From Mycolicibacterium stellerae (lineage in GTDB: Bacteria > Actinomycetota > Actinomycetes > Mycobacteriales > Mycobacteriaceae), in NCBI RefSeq assembly GCF_003719305.1, contig NZ_RARC01000007.1, positions 124,001-188,000 on the forward strand: a DNA stretch of 64,000 nucleotides, written 5' to 3'. Shown here in pieces: positions 42,213-51,243 of the stretch. Below the pieces are notes generated by a model. That model was not told where the DNA came from. It saw nothing but the letters and a program-made list of their open reading frames with translations, and made no database searches. Made by a program: the position numbers and the translations under genes. How positions within the stretch are numbered: position 1 is the first letter of the stretch; every line of letters begins with the position of its first letter.

Positions 42213-45169
42213 GCACTCCACGCCGCACAGTCGGCTTCAACTTCCTCGAAGAACCTGAGCTGCCCGGCCCTCAGGTGACCGAAGCGCGGGCCGAGCAGAT
42301 CGTCGCGCAGCACTACGGGATGACCGCGCGGGCCAAATTATTGGGCAGCAACCAGGACTGCAACTTCATCATCTATGACTCAGACGACGACGTCCTCGGC
42401 GTGCTCAAGGTCGCCAACCCCGCCTTCAACGCAACGGAATTGGAGGCCCAGGATGCGGCGGCCGAACTGATCGCCGAGGCAGAACCATCGCTGCGGGTGG
42501 CCGCGCCGCTGCCCAACGTCGCCGGCGAGAAGTGCACGGTGATAACGGGATTGCTGGATAAGACCGCCTACGTCCGGCTGCTGAGGTATCTGCCGGGCGG
42601 CACTCTGCTCGAGTCCGGCTACCTTCCGCCTGCCGCTGTCGCGAGTCTCGGCGAGGTGGCGGGCCGCGTCAGTCGTGCGCTGGCCTGGTTCACCCATCCG
42701 GGCCTGGACCGGGCCTTGCAGTGGGACCTGCGGTATGGCGCCGACGTTGTGGCGCAACTGCTTTCCCACGTCGCCGACCCGTGGCAGCGGGCGAAGGTCT
42801 CCGAAGCCGCGGCAAGCGCCTGGTCACGGATATCCCCGCTGGCCGAGCGGCTGCCGCGACAGGCGACACATCTCGATCTGACGGACGCCAACGTCGTCGT
42901 GACTCGCGGCGTGGGCACAGCGGCGCACCCTGACGGCATCATCGACTTCGGCGACCTGTCGCACACCTGGGCGGTGTCGGAGTTGGCGATCGCGGTGTCG
43001 TCGGTGCTCGGCCACGTCGGCAGTGATCCGACCTCGATCCTTCCTGGAGTGCGGGCATTTCACGCCATCCGGCCGTTGACCGTCGAGGAGGCCGAGGTCC
43101 TGTGGCCGCTGCTTGTGCTGCGCACAGCGGTGCTGATTGTCAGCGGGGCACAACAGGCCGCGCTTGACCCCGACAACGCCTACGTCACCGAGCAGACCGA
43201 CGGCGAGATACGGATGTTCGAGCAGGCGTCATCGATCCCGGTCGACGTGATGACCGCGCTGATCAAGGCCGACCTCGGGCTGGCGGGCAAGCCGGGCGAT
43301 GTGCACGTCGACACCGCGCTCATCGACGGCGTCGATCCGGCCGGAGTGGTGACCCTCGACCTGTCGGCGCAGGCCGATGCGTTCGATTCGGCGTTCGTTC
43401 CCGGCGGCTGGCTGCGCACCGATGTCGAGAGCGAACTCGCAAGGGCCGCAGTCGCTGACGGCGCCTCGCTGGTGGTCACCCGCTTCGGCCAGCCGCGGCT
43501 GAGCCGGGCCACGCCGCTGAGCCAGGACAGTCCCGACGTGGTGCCGACCGGTATCAGCCTCTGGCCCGCCGCGGACGCCCGCGCCGTCGCGCCGTGGGAT
43601 GGCGAAGTCGTCGACTGCGGCGGTGTGGACAGCGTCACGCTTCGCGGCGGCGAGTACGAGCTGACCCTGTCCGGCGTCGCCCCGCTGCCTGCGCCGGGAA
43701 CGCTACTGCGCGCCGGTGACCCGCTCGCCGACGCCGCGTCGGGCCGGTGGGCCGAAGTCGGCGTGCGGCCTGTCGGCGCGCCATCCGCGCCGCGGCTGAC
43801 GACCGCCGAATTGTCGAGGGGCTGGCTGGCGCTCAGCCGCGATCCGCGCCAGGTCCTCGGTCTGCCCGCCGTGGCCGAATCGCATCGCGCCGATGATCTG
43901 CTGGCTCGACGCGACGAAAGCTTCGCGCAGGTACAGGAGCACTACTACGCCAAACCGCCTCAGATCGAACGGGGTTGGCGGCACCACCTGATGTCCACGG
44001 CGGGCCGGTCCTACCTCGATATGGTCAACAACGTCACCGTGCTGGGCCACGCCCATCCGCGGATCGCCGAAACCGCGGCCCGGCAGCTGCGGAGGCTGAA
44101 CACGAACTCGCGCTTCAACTACGAGGCGGTGGTCGAGTTCAGTGAGCGGCTGGCCGCGATGCTGCCCGAACCGCTGGACACCGTGTTCCTGGTGAATTCC
44201 GGTTCGGAGGCAAGCGATTTGGCGTTGCGCCTGGCGATGGCCGCCACCGGCAGACGCGATGTCGTGGCAGTACGCGAGGCATACCACGGGTGGACGTATG
44301 CCACCGACGCCATCTCCACATCGATGGCCGATAATCCGAATGCCCTTGCCACCCGCCCGGATTGGGTGCATACGGTGGAATCGCCGAACAGCTTCCGGGG
44401 AAAGTTCCGCGGCGCCGACGCGATCCGGTACGCAGCCGAGGCGGTGGCGCAGATCGAGGGCCTGATCGCCGGCGGCCGCGCGCCCGCTGCGTTCATCGCC
44501 GAACCGGTGTACGGCAACGCGGGCGGCATGGCGCTGCCCGACCACTACCTGGAGCAGGTCTATGCCGCGGTGCGGGCCTGCGGCGGCCTGGCCATCGCGG
44601 ACGAGGTGCAGGTCGCCTACGGCAGGCTGGGCAACTGGTTCTGGGGTTTCCAACAGCAGAACGTCGTCCCCGACATCGTCTCGGTCGCCAAATCGACCGG
44701 CAACGGGTATCCGCTCGGCGCGGTGATCACCAGCAAGGAGATCGCTGACAGGTTTTCCAGCCAGGGTTATTTCTTCTCGTCCACCGGCGGCAGCCCGCTG
44801 TCCTGCGCGATCGGAATCACCGTCCTCGATGCGCTCCGGGACGAGGGGCTGCAGCAGAACGCCGCGCGGGTGGGCGCCCACCTGAAGACGAGATTGCAGG
44901 CGCTGAAGGACAAACACTCGATGATCGGCACCGTGCACGGCGTCGGGTTGTATCTGGGCGTGGAGATGGTCCGCGACAGGGACACCCTCGAACCGGCGGT
45001 CGAGGAGACGGCGGCGATCTGCGACCGGATGCTCGAACTCGGTGTGGTGATACAGCCGACGGGCGATCAGATGAACATCCTCAAGACCAAGCCGCCGCTG
45101 TGTATCGACACCGAAGCCGCCGACTTCTATGTCGACGCGCTGGATCGCGTGCTCACCGAAGGCTTCTAG
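42209..45169 (+). CDS. APH-fold kinase / class III aminotransferase fusion (986 aa)
   Basis: Residues ~30-330 are an aminoglycoside-phosphotransferase-like (choline/hydroxylysine kinase type) domain: HLDLTDAN at 221-228 is the catalytic loop and IIDFGDLSHTW (~244) the metal-binding Asp. Residues ~400-540 include a beta-rich insert resembling a lipoyl or M23-like fold. Residues ~560-986 are a class III PLP aminotransferase with DEVQVAYGRLG and Lys828 in VAKSTGNGYP. The domain pair recalls human HYKK and PHYKPL/ETNPPL, a kinase that phosphorylates an amino alcohol and a PLP lyase that removes phosphate and amine. Such a two-step amino-alcohol breakdown is the best guess here. Translation is coupled to the hydrolase upstream. 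Confidence 0.88.
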   Translation: MSTPRRTVGFNFLEEPELPGPQVTEARAEQIVAQHYGMTARAKLLGSNQDCNFIIYDSDDDVLGVLKVANPAFNATELEAQDAAAELIAEAEPSLRVAAPLPNVAGEKCTVITGLLDKTAYVRLLRYLPGGTLLESGYLPPAAVASLGEVAGRVSRALAWFTHPGLDRALQWDLRYGADVVAQLLSHVADPWQRAKVSEAAASAWSRISPLAERLPRQATHLDLTDANVVVTRGVGTAAHPDGIIDFGDLSHTWAVSELAIAVSSVLGHVGSDPTSILPGVRAFHAIRPLTVEEAEVLWPLLVLRTAVLIVSGAQQAALDPDNAYVTEQTDGEIRMFEQASSIPVDVMTALIKADLGLAGKPGDVHVDTALIDGVDPAGVVTLDLSAQADAFDSAFVPGGWLRTDVESELARAAVADGASLVVTRFGQPRLSRATPLSQDSPDVVPTGISLWPAADARAVAPWDGEVVDCGGVDSVTLRGGEYELTLSGVAPLPAPGTLLRAGDPLADAASGRWAEVGVRPVGAPSAPRLTTAELSRGWLALSRDPRQVLGLPAVAESHRADDLLARRDESFAQVQEHYYAKPPQIERGWRHHLMSTAGRSYLDMVNNVTVLGHAHPRIAETAARQLRRLNTNSRFNYEAVVEFSERLAAMLPEPLDTVFLVNSGSEASDLALRLAMAATGRRDVVAVREAYHGWTYATDAISTSMADNPNALATRPDWVHTVESPNSFRGKFRGADAIRYAAEAVAQIEGLIAGGRAPAAFIAEPVYGNAGGMALPDHYLEQVYAAVRACGGLAIADEVQVAYGRLGNWFWGFQQQNVVPDIVSVAKSTGNGYPLGAVITSKEIADRFSSQGYFFSSTGGSPLSCAIGITVLDALRDEGLQQNAARVGAHLKTRLQALKDKHSMIGTVHGVGLYLGVEMVRDRDTLEPAVEETAAICDRMLELGVVIQPTGDQMNILKTKPPLCIDTEAADFYVDALDRVLTEGF

Positions 45170-45203
45170 TTTCCCTCGCGGGCCCACGCGCGAGCGGGCC
45201 CAC

Positions 45204-45267
45204 GCGCGAGCAGACGCAAAAGTACCCGAAAGGCTCTGAAAATTGGGCTATTTGCGTCTGCTCGCGC
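45204..45267. repeat. Stem-loop repeat family 1, copy 3 (17-bp stem), between convergent genes
   Basis: GCGCGAGCAGACGCAAAAGT (45204-45223) pairs with 45251-45267 over a longer, less conserved loop. A 16-bp CGGGCCCACGCGCGAG unit is duplicated just before the left arm. The right arm supplies the last codons and stop of the TMEM165-like gene. Confidence 0.88.
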
Positions 45268-46060
45268 CGGATCGCGCCGGCTCTGGGTTCTCGTCCGATG
45301 CCGCTCGGGTGGGCTCGGTGCGCCTCACCGCAGGCTTTGTGCGCATCACTGCAGGACGTAACCGCTGCGGCATCGCACGCAGCGCGGCGCCGAGAAGCAG
45401 GACGACGCCCACCGCTATCGCGACGATCACGACAACCGGGAGGCCCGGGACGGTTCCCTCGACGAGCATGTAGATGCCGAAGACGAGGAACGACGCCGCC
45501 GCGACGATTTGAATGAGCCGCGCTGGCAGATGCTTGCCCGCGATCGCCCCGACCAGGATGGCCAGCGCGTCGGCGGCGACCATGCCGAGCGTCGAACCGA
45601 TCCACACGCCCACCCAGTCGTTGTCCGCCGCGAGGGTTACTGTCGCGAGCATCGTCTTGTCGCCGAGTTCGGCAAGAAGGAACGCCGACGTGACGGCGAA
45701 GAACGCGGGTGCGGTGGACCGCTGGGCCCTGGTGGCCTCGTCATCGCTGAGGCGGTCGCCTCGCAGCGTCCACAGCCCGAAGAGAACGAACGCCGCCCCG
45801 GCCAGGATGCCGAGTAGATGCGTCGGCAGTGCAGCACCGAGGTAGTGGCCGACCGCGACCGAAATGAGGTGGATCGCAGTGGTCGCGACGGTGATCCCAG
45901 CAAGGACCACCCACCAGCGATGACGCAGCGCGAACGTCATCGCCATCAGCTGGGACTTGTCCCCGAGCTCTGCGACGAAGATCACGGCGAAGCTCAACAG
46001 CAAGGCGGCGAACACGTACCACTCCCTGTTCGGTGCGGCTGCCGCTCGGAAGAAAGTCAT
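45248..46060 (-). CDS. TMEM165/GDT1 family cation transporter (UPF0016)
   Basis: The ATG at 46060 gives 270 residues; a TTG at 46078 in the leader is an alternative. Six to seven membrane helices carry the two hallmark motifs ELGDKSQ (~31-37) and ELGDKTM in the second half. The family moves Mn2+ or Ca2+ with H+ exchange; bacterial members under yybP-ykoY riboswitches are manganese exporters. The last residues (SGASRRK) are encoded by a repeat-family-1 arm. It is regulated by the riboswitch at 46088-46198. Confidence 0.9.
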   Translation of the reverse strand: MTFFRAAAAPNREWYVFAALLLSFAVIFVAELGDKSQLMAMTFALRHRWWVVLAGITVATTAIHLISVAVGHYLGAALPTHLLGILAGAAFVLFGLWTLRGDRLSDDEATRAQRSTAPAFFAVTSAFLLAELGDKTMLATVTLAADNDWVGVWIGSTLGMVAADALAILVGAIAGKHLPARLIQIVAAASFLVFGIYMLVEGTVPGLPVVVIVAIAVGVVLLLGAALRAMPQRLRPAVMRTKPAVRRTEPTRAASDENPEPARSGASRRK

Positions 46061-46087
46061 CCTCCGGCCGACAACCAATACGGTCTA

Positions 46088-46198
46088 TCCGGCCGAAGGT
46101 CTCGCCCACCGGCCGTTGGCCGGTCCGGGTAACCGGGCTGTGCGGTGTGACCGCGACGCCAGTATGTCGATTACCTGATTGGGGGCTACTCCCCTTCG
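46088..46198 (-). ncRNA. yybP-ykoY manganese riboswitch
   Basis: Read on the minus strand, the RNA starts AAGGGGAGTAGCC (46196 downwards). It contains GTCACACCGC and CAGCCCGGTTACCCGGACCGG in the middle and ends GGGCGAGACCTTC (46106-46094). The GGGGAGUAGC and GCGAGACC blocks are the conserved strands of the Mn2+ pocket of this class. It sits 28 bp ahead of a TMEM165/GDT1 gene, the classic partner. The 3' strand can also pair with the ribosome binding site, see findings. Confidence 0.88.
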
Positions 46199-46207
46199 CT
46201 ATTAGCC

Positions 46208-46236
46208 ATGCTACGCACACCTGCCTGCGCGCGCAA
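46208..46236 (-). promoter_or_regulatory. Promoter for the riboswitch-GDT1 transcript
   Basis: Minus-strand TTGCGC (46236-46231), 17 bases, TAGCAT (46213-46208). Transcription would begin near 46201, a few bases before the aptamer. Confidence 0.55.
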
Positions 46237-46348
46237 TTCGGTTATAGCGGGATCGCCTGTCGCACAATAAATTTGAGCTACCGGCAATTAGAGTTCGGGT
46301 ACCCTGATCCAGCCACAAGCGTGACCGCAACGTCGATGTTGGGCACCG

Positions 46349-48967
46349 TCAATCCGCTGCTGCCGGACCTTTCCGGATGATCGCGGCCAGTTCCTCGCGG
46401 GAATTGGCGCCGACGCGCTGACATGCGCGGTACAGGTGTCCCTCGACGCTGCGGACCGACATGTAGAGCTTCTTTGCGATGTCTTTGTTCGACATGCCCG
46501 CGACCGCCAATTCGACGATCTCGCGCTGCCGTTCGGTCAGCGGATGACCGGTCGGGCTTCGCAATGCGGGCGTGCTGAGACCGCCGCATTCGTCGGACAG
46601 CCCCTGCGCGATCGCGGCGGCATACAGCCGGCGTCTGCGCTGTTGGCTCTGCGAGAAGGCCACCGCCGCTTGCGCTGCCGCATCCGCGGCAGCCGCTCGA
46701 TCGCCCAGCGCCCGGTAGTCATTCGACGCCAAAAGCAGGCCCTCGCCATCCTTGGCTGCAAGTGATTCGGCATGGCGCGCAACGGCATCGGCCAACGGCA
46801 GAGACAACTCGCCTGCGAGCTCACGCGCCCGGTCCGACATTGAGGGATCGCCCCATTGCGCTGCCACCTGCAGGCAGAGCAGTTCATGGGTCAGCTGACC
46901 GCGGTCGCGTGCCTTCGCCGCGGCGTCGCGAACGGCCGTCACTGCGTCGGACAGGTATCCGCCTGCCGCGAGCGCCCATCCGGTCGCGATGGCCAGGGCG
47001 GTGTGCATGTACACATAGGCATCCGGCACGTTCGCCCGCGCCTCTTCCAGTGCTGCGTTCGCTTCCGCCGCCTCGCCGAGTTTGGCGTGCGCCTCCGTCA
47101 GCGCGAAGCAGGTCGCGGGCCGCAAACCCGTTGTGATGCCGTGATGCTCGACGCCGGCCAGTGCTTCGTGCAGGAGTTTGACGGCGCCTGGCAGCTCCCC
47201 GCGCATCAGGTCGGACTGGCCGAGCAGAAATACCAGGTTGGCGTAGGCCAGTCCGGGAACGTCGTTCACGGAGTCGGCCATCTGCTTGGCGACCTTCGCA
47301 CAGTCGTCGATGCGGCCGGTCAGCCTGCAGGCGCGCGCGAAGACGCCACCGAACCAGAACCGCAGGGGTGCCGTCTGGAAGGACGTCGACGCACGGTCGA
47401 GCGCCCGGTCGGCGACGGCCGCCAGCTCGTCGCCCCGGCCCAGAGCCCCGAGCGCCATCACCAACGCGAACGACGCCATCATCGCGTGGAAATCTCCGAG
47501 CTGCTCCGAATTCAGTGCAGCGGAGGCCTTTTCGGCTGCCAACTGGCAACGGCCGTACACCGCGTCGACACACGCCTCCACCGCCGCCCGCGATTCGGCT
47601 TGAGTCGGCGACTCCGGGCCTGCGGCAAGACCCTCGAGGATGGCCGCGGCGTCAGTGGGCCTGCCGAGTATCCAGATCAGGTTGGCGGCACGCACGGTCG
47701 ACCATCGGTGCGCGTCCTCGTGGCCGTCGGCGGTGATCTCCTTGAGCAACTTCTCGGCGTCGTCGCCGCGACCATGCAACACCAGGTTCATCACCTGAAC
47801 GCCGGGCGCTTCGCTCGCCCCCGCCGATACCGCGGCGTCGGCGAACCGGTCCGCCATATCGAGATCCAGCAGCGTCATCGCGAAGCGCGCGGCGTCGACG
47901 AAGAGTTCAGGATCGGGGGGCAGATCCGACTCGAGCGTGAGCAGGGCGCGCCGCACGGTCGACTGCATGTCGGCGTCGGGCTTCTTGGCGAGTCCCTGGG
48001 CCAGCTTGCCCCGAATTCGAGACAGATACATTTCGCCCGCGCTGGCCCGTCGGAGTTCCCCGAAGAGGGGATGCGCCAATCGCGCCATGCGCTCGTTGCC
48101 CGAGCGCTCGACGGTGACCAGTCGCATCTGCTCGGCGGCCTCCAGATCGGCGCGATCGGCCACTTCGCACAGCACATCGACGGCCAGCGGCTCGCATTGC
48201 GACAACGTGTCGACCACGAGCGCCAGCCCGTCGGACAGCTCACCCAATTGGCGGCCGACCATGTCGGTGATGTTCTGGGACACCGCAACCCGTTCGTCCC
48301 ACATCCACACCCCTGCGACCTGCCGCATCCGCCCTGCCGCCACCTGATCGGTCACCAGCTGGCGAAGGAACAGGGCGTTGCCGCCGGTCAATCGCCAGAA
48401 CCGCTGCGCGCTGCGGGCGTCCACCGCTCCGCCCAGAGTCGACTCGATCAGGCTGCGCGTTCCCGCCTCCGACAGGGGTGCGAGATCAAGCCGGGCCAGC
48501 AGGCCGTCCTTCCATAACGCCGTGACGGCGTCCGGTTCGGCCTCGCCGGTGCGCACGGTGACGACCAGCCGTGGCCCGCGCGTCTGGGCAAGCTGGTGCA
48601 CGACGTGCGCCGACAAACCGTCGAGCAGGTGCGCGTCGTCCACACCGATGAGCACCTTGCCCTGACGTTGTTGGGCGACAAAGGAATTGATGAGGCGGCC
48701 CACGTCGGGCATCGAACCCGGAGCCGTCTCCGCGATGGATCCGGTGAACGCGCCGAGCGGCAGTGGTCGGGCCGACTCCGTGCCGGTGATCCAGTTCGTG
48801 CGCTCGCCCGCGGCCTGTGCGCGTGCCAGCACCTCTCGAGCGAGTCTGGTCTTGCCGACGCCTGCCGCGCCGCAGATGACGACACCGCAGTAGTTGCCCG
48901 TCCCGCTCAGCGCACGACGAATCACGCCTAGTTCGCTGTCGCGCCCTGTCAGCAGATCGCCGGTCAT
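46349..48967 (-). CDS. LuxR-family regulator, LAL type with AAA ATPase domain
   Basis: The ATG at 48967 follows GGAGG by seven bases and gives 872 residues. The N-terminus carries an ATPase module (Walker A GAAGVGKT at ~32-39, Walker B LIGVDDAH near 105). A long TPR-like helical middle follows, and a C-terminal LuxR helix-turn-helix (LTERQREIVELAVAGMSNKDIAKKLYMSVRSVEGHLYRAC) ends the protein. Large LAL regulators activate pathways after binding ATP and an inducer. It is monocistronic; the target is not evident. The gap of ~150 bp to the riboswitch promoter holds no gene. Confidence 0.92.
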   Translation of the reverse strand: MTGDLLTGRDSELGVIRRALSGTGNYCGVVICGAAGVGKTRLAREVLARAQAAGERTNWITGTESARPLPLGAFTGSIAETAPGSMPDVGRLINSFVAQQRQGKVLIGVDDAHLLDGLSAHVVHQLAQTRGPRLVVTVRTGEAEPDAVTALWKDGLLARLDLAPLSEAGTRSLIESTLGGAVDARSAQRFWRLTGGNALFLRQLVTDQVAAGRMRQVAGVWMWDERVAVSQNITDMVGRQLGELSDGLALVVDTLSQCEPLAVDVLCEVADRADLEAAEQMRLVTVERSGNERMARLAHPLFGELRRASAGEMYLSRIRGKLAQGLAKKPDADMQSTVRRALLTLESDLPPDPELFVDAARFAMTLLDLDMADRFADAAVSAGASEAPGVQVMNLVLHGRGDDAEKLLKEITADGHEDAHRWSTVRAANLIWILGRPTDAAAILEGLAAGPESPTQAESRAAVEACVDAVYGRCQLAAEKASAALNSEQLGDFHAMMASFALVMALGALGRGDELAAVADRALDRASTSFQTAPLRFWFGGVFARACRLTGRIDDCAKVAKQMADSVNDVPGLAYANLVFLLGQSDLMRGELPGAVKLLHEALAGVEHHGITTGLRPATCFALTEAHAKLGEAAEANAALEEARANVPDAYVYMHTALAIATGWALAAGGYLSDAVTAVRDAAAKARDRGQLTHELLCLQVAAQWGDPSMSDRARELAGELSLPLADAVARHAESLAAKDGEGLLLASNDYRALGDRAAAADAAAQAAVAFSQSQQRRRRLYAAAIAQGLSDECGGLSTPALRSPTGHPLTERQREIVELAVAGMSNKDIAKKLYMSVRSVEGHLYRACQRVGANSREELAAIIRKGPAAAD

Positions 48968-49085
48968 TTCGCTGCCTCCGCGCCGGCCATGCATCCCTCC
49001 GCCGGTCATGGACTGTTTTACGCGCTAAGCATAGGGCTCCGTCGCTGGCGGGGCCGGTAATTGACGACGCAAATAGCGGGTTCGC

Positions 49086-49697
49086 TCAATCCCGCTCGGC
49101 GATGCCCAGTTCGGACGTGAAATACGACCGCGCAATGTGCTTGGCTTCGCGCGACGGAACGGCTCGCACCACCATCTGCGCGCCGAGCCCGTCGATCATG
49201 GTCAACAGCCGCCGTGCCGCGACGTCGGCGTCTGCCGCGTGAAACTCACCGGAGCCGACGCCGAGGCGAACGATGTCCGCGAGGATCTCGAGCCACGCGT
49301 CGGTCAGAGTGTTGGCTTCGGCGGCCAACGCGGCGTTGCGCCGACCCAGGCTCCACGCGTCGAGCCACAGCGCGCTGGCGTCCTCGCTTGACTCGTCGAG
49401 CACGTAGTCCATCAGCGCGTCCATCTTGGCGGTCGCCGTCTCGGCGGCGGCAACTCGGGTCCTCGCGTCGGCCAGATCGGCCACCGCGGCCGTCGTGAAC
49501 GCCGCGGTGATGAGCTGTTCAGCCGACGAGAAATAGTGACTGACCAGGCCAGGCGTCACGTTGAGATCGCTGGCGACGCGACGCAGGGTCACCGCCGACA
49601 GTCCCTCGGCGGCGCTGATCTCGACGGCCTTGGCCAGCAGCTCGCCATGCCGCTCGGCGGGCAGCTTGCGCTTGGCGTCCCGCGTTTCGACGCTCAA
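49086..49697 (-). CDS. TetR-family regulator (BetI-like)
   Basis: The chosen start is TTG 49697, seven bases after AGGAGG; the nearby ATG is out of frame. The product is 203 residues. The helix-turn-helix covers ~15-60 (TLRRVASDLNVTPGLVSHYFSSAEQLI), and the ligand domain resembles BetI/RutR-type regulators. It is divergent from the NCS1 permease 92 bp away, so it very likely controls that gene. Three TATTGA repeats in the gap are candidate sites. The ligand may be a nucleobase or related nitrogen compound (inference). Confidence 0.85.
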   Translation of the reverse strand: MSVETRDAKRKLPAERHGELLAKAVEISAAEGLSAVTLRRVASDLNVTPGLVSHYFSSAEQLITAAFTTAAVADLADARTRVAAAETATAKMDALMDYVLDESSEDASALWLDAWSLGRRNAALAAEANTLTDAWLEILADIVRLGVGSGEFHAADADVAARRLLTMIDGLGAQMVVRAVPSREAKHIARSYFTSELGIAERD

Positions 49698-49709
49698 GTC
49701 CCATCCTCC

Positions 49710-49756
49710 TATTGACGAATCCCGATTCTTATTGAACACTACATCAACACTATTGA
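49710..49756. promoter_or_regulatory. Three TATTGA direct repeats at ~20-bp spacing
   Basis: TATTGA occurs at 49710-49715, 49730-49735 and 49751-49756, starts 20 and 21 bp apart, close to two helical turns. They lie in the tetR/NCS1 divergent region and could be cooperative operator sites. Confidence 0.4.
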
Positions 49757-49788
49757 GCTACCCGTCAACAAGTCGAATCGAGCAGCCC

Positions 49789-51243
49789 ATGACCGCAACA
49801 CTGCCTGCGCCCGCCGCCGAGCCCACCGAGGACCGCGTCGGCGCGATCGAAGCCGCAGGCGTCGAATACCTGCCCGAAGAGGCCCGCGACTCCGGGCCGC
49901 GCAACCTGTCGGCGGTGTTTCTCGGCGCCAACCTGACCTGGACGAACGTCGTCTTCGGCGCCTTCGCGATCCTGTTCGGCCTGAGCTTCTGGCAGACCGT
50001 CGCCTCGATGGCCGTCGGCACCGCGCTCGGCACTCTGGCAGTGCTGCCCACCGCGATCATCGGGCCCCGCACCGGCACCAACATGACCGTCTCCAGCGGG
50101 GCCTTCTTCGGCATCCGCGGCCGGTTCATCGGATCCGGTCTTGCCCTGGCGATCGCCCTCGCCTTCGCAGCGGTCACGGTGTGGACCAGTGGCGACGCCC
50201 TCGTCGCCGCCGGGCACCGCCTGCTCGGCACGCCGGACAGCGACCTCGTGCACGCTGTCGCATACGCTGCAGTCGCGGCGTTGATGGTGACCGTCGCGCT
50301 CTACGGCCACGCCACTATCGTCGCCATCCAGAAGATCGTGGTGCCCGTCGTCGGCGGATTGATGATCCTCGGGGTATTCGCGTTCGCAGGCGGCTTCGAC
50401 CCCAGCACGTCGGGCGGCGAGTACGCATTGGGCGGCTTCTGGCAGACCTGGGCGCTGTCGGCGGTGCTCTTCGCCGCCGCGCCGATCTCCTACGGGCCGA
50501 CCATCGGCGACTACACCCGGCGCATCTCGTCCATCCGGTTCAGCGACAGGCAGATCTGCACGGCGTTGGGCATCGGGATGTTCATCGGGGTGCTGCTGCC
50601 CAGCCTGTTCGGCGCGTTCACCGCGCTGGCGTTCGCGAACCCGACCGACTCCTACATCGACGACCTCGTCGCAGCGTCGCCCGCCTGGTACGTCCTGCCC
50701 ATCGTGGTGATCTCGTTGTTCGGCGGCATGAGCCAGGGCGTGCTGTGCGTCTACGCCAGCGGCCTCGATCTCGAGGGGCTGGCGCCACGGATGAAGCGGA
50801 CGCAGACCACGATCATCACCGCCGCCGTCGCCATCGCCCTGCTGTATGTCGGCGTGTTCGTGTTCGACGCGATCGACTCGGTGACCGCCATGACGGTGGC
50901 GCTCAATGCCGTCATCACGCCGTGGGTGGCGATCCTGGCGATCGGCGCCCTGCGCACGAAAGCCTATGACCCCGTTGACCTTCAGGCGTTCGCGGATGGC
51001 CGACGCGACGGCCGGTACTGGTTCGTCGGCGGCTGGAACATGCCTGCGGTCGTCGCATGGGTGGTCGGTGCCACGTTCGGGCTGCTGACGGTGAACACCA
51101 CGCTGTATGTCGGACCGCTTGCCGATATCGCCGGCGGCGTCGACCTGAGCACGATCGGCTCGGCCGCCCTGGCGGCGTTGATTTACCTCGCCTCCCCCTC
51201 CCCCGCGAGCAGACGCAAAAGTCCCCCAATCGAGGGCATTTAG
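49789..51243 (+). CDS. NCS1-family purine/cytosine permease
   Basis: The ATG at 49789 gives 484 residues with twelve hydrophobic helices. GPRNLSAVFLGANLTWTNVVFG and GPRTGTNMTVSSGAFFGIRG are the conserved NCS1 substrate-binding helices, and PISYGPTIGDYTRRI follows in helix 6-8. Members take up cytosine, purines, allantoin or hydantoins by cation symport. The final dozen residues (ASRRKSPPIEGI) are encoded by a repeat-family-1 element, so the natural end may have been altered. It is controlled by the divergent TetR (inference). Confidence 0.9.
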   Translation: MTATLPAPAAEPTEDRVGAIEAAGVEYLPEEARDSGPRNLSAVFLGANLTWTNVVFGAFAILFGLSFWQTVASMAVGTALGTLAVLPTAIIGPRTGTNMTVSSGAFFGIRGRFIGSGLALAIALAFAAVTVWTSGDALVAAGHRLLGTPDSDLVHAVAYAAVAALMVTVALYGHATIVAIQKIVVPVVGGLMILGVFAFAGGFDPSTSGGEYALGGFWQTWALSAVLFAAAPISYGPTIGDYTRRISSIRFSDRQICTALGIGMFIGVLLPSLFGAFTALAFANPTDSYIDDLVAASPAWYVLPIVVISLFGGMSQGVLCVYASGLDLEGLAPRMKRTQTTIITAAVAIALLYVGVFVFDAIDSVTAMTVALNAVITPWVAILAIGALRTKAYDPVDLQAFADGRRDGRYWFVGGWNMPAVVAWVVGATFGLLTVNTTLYVGPLADIAGGVDLSTIGSAALAALIYLASPSPASRRKSPPIEGI

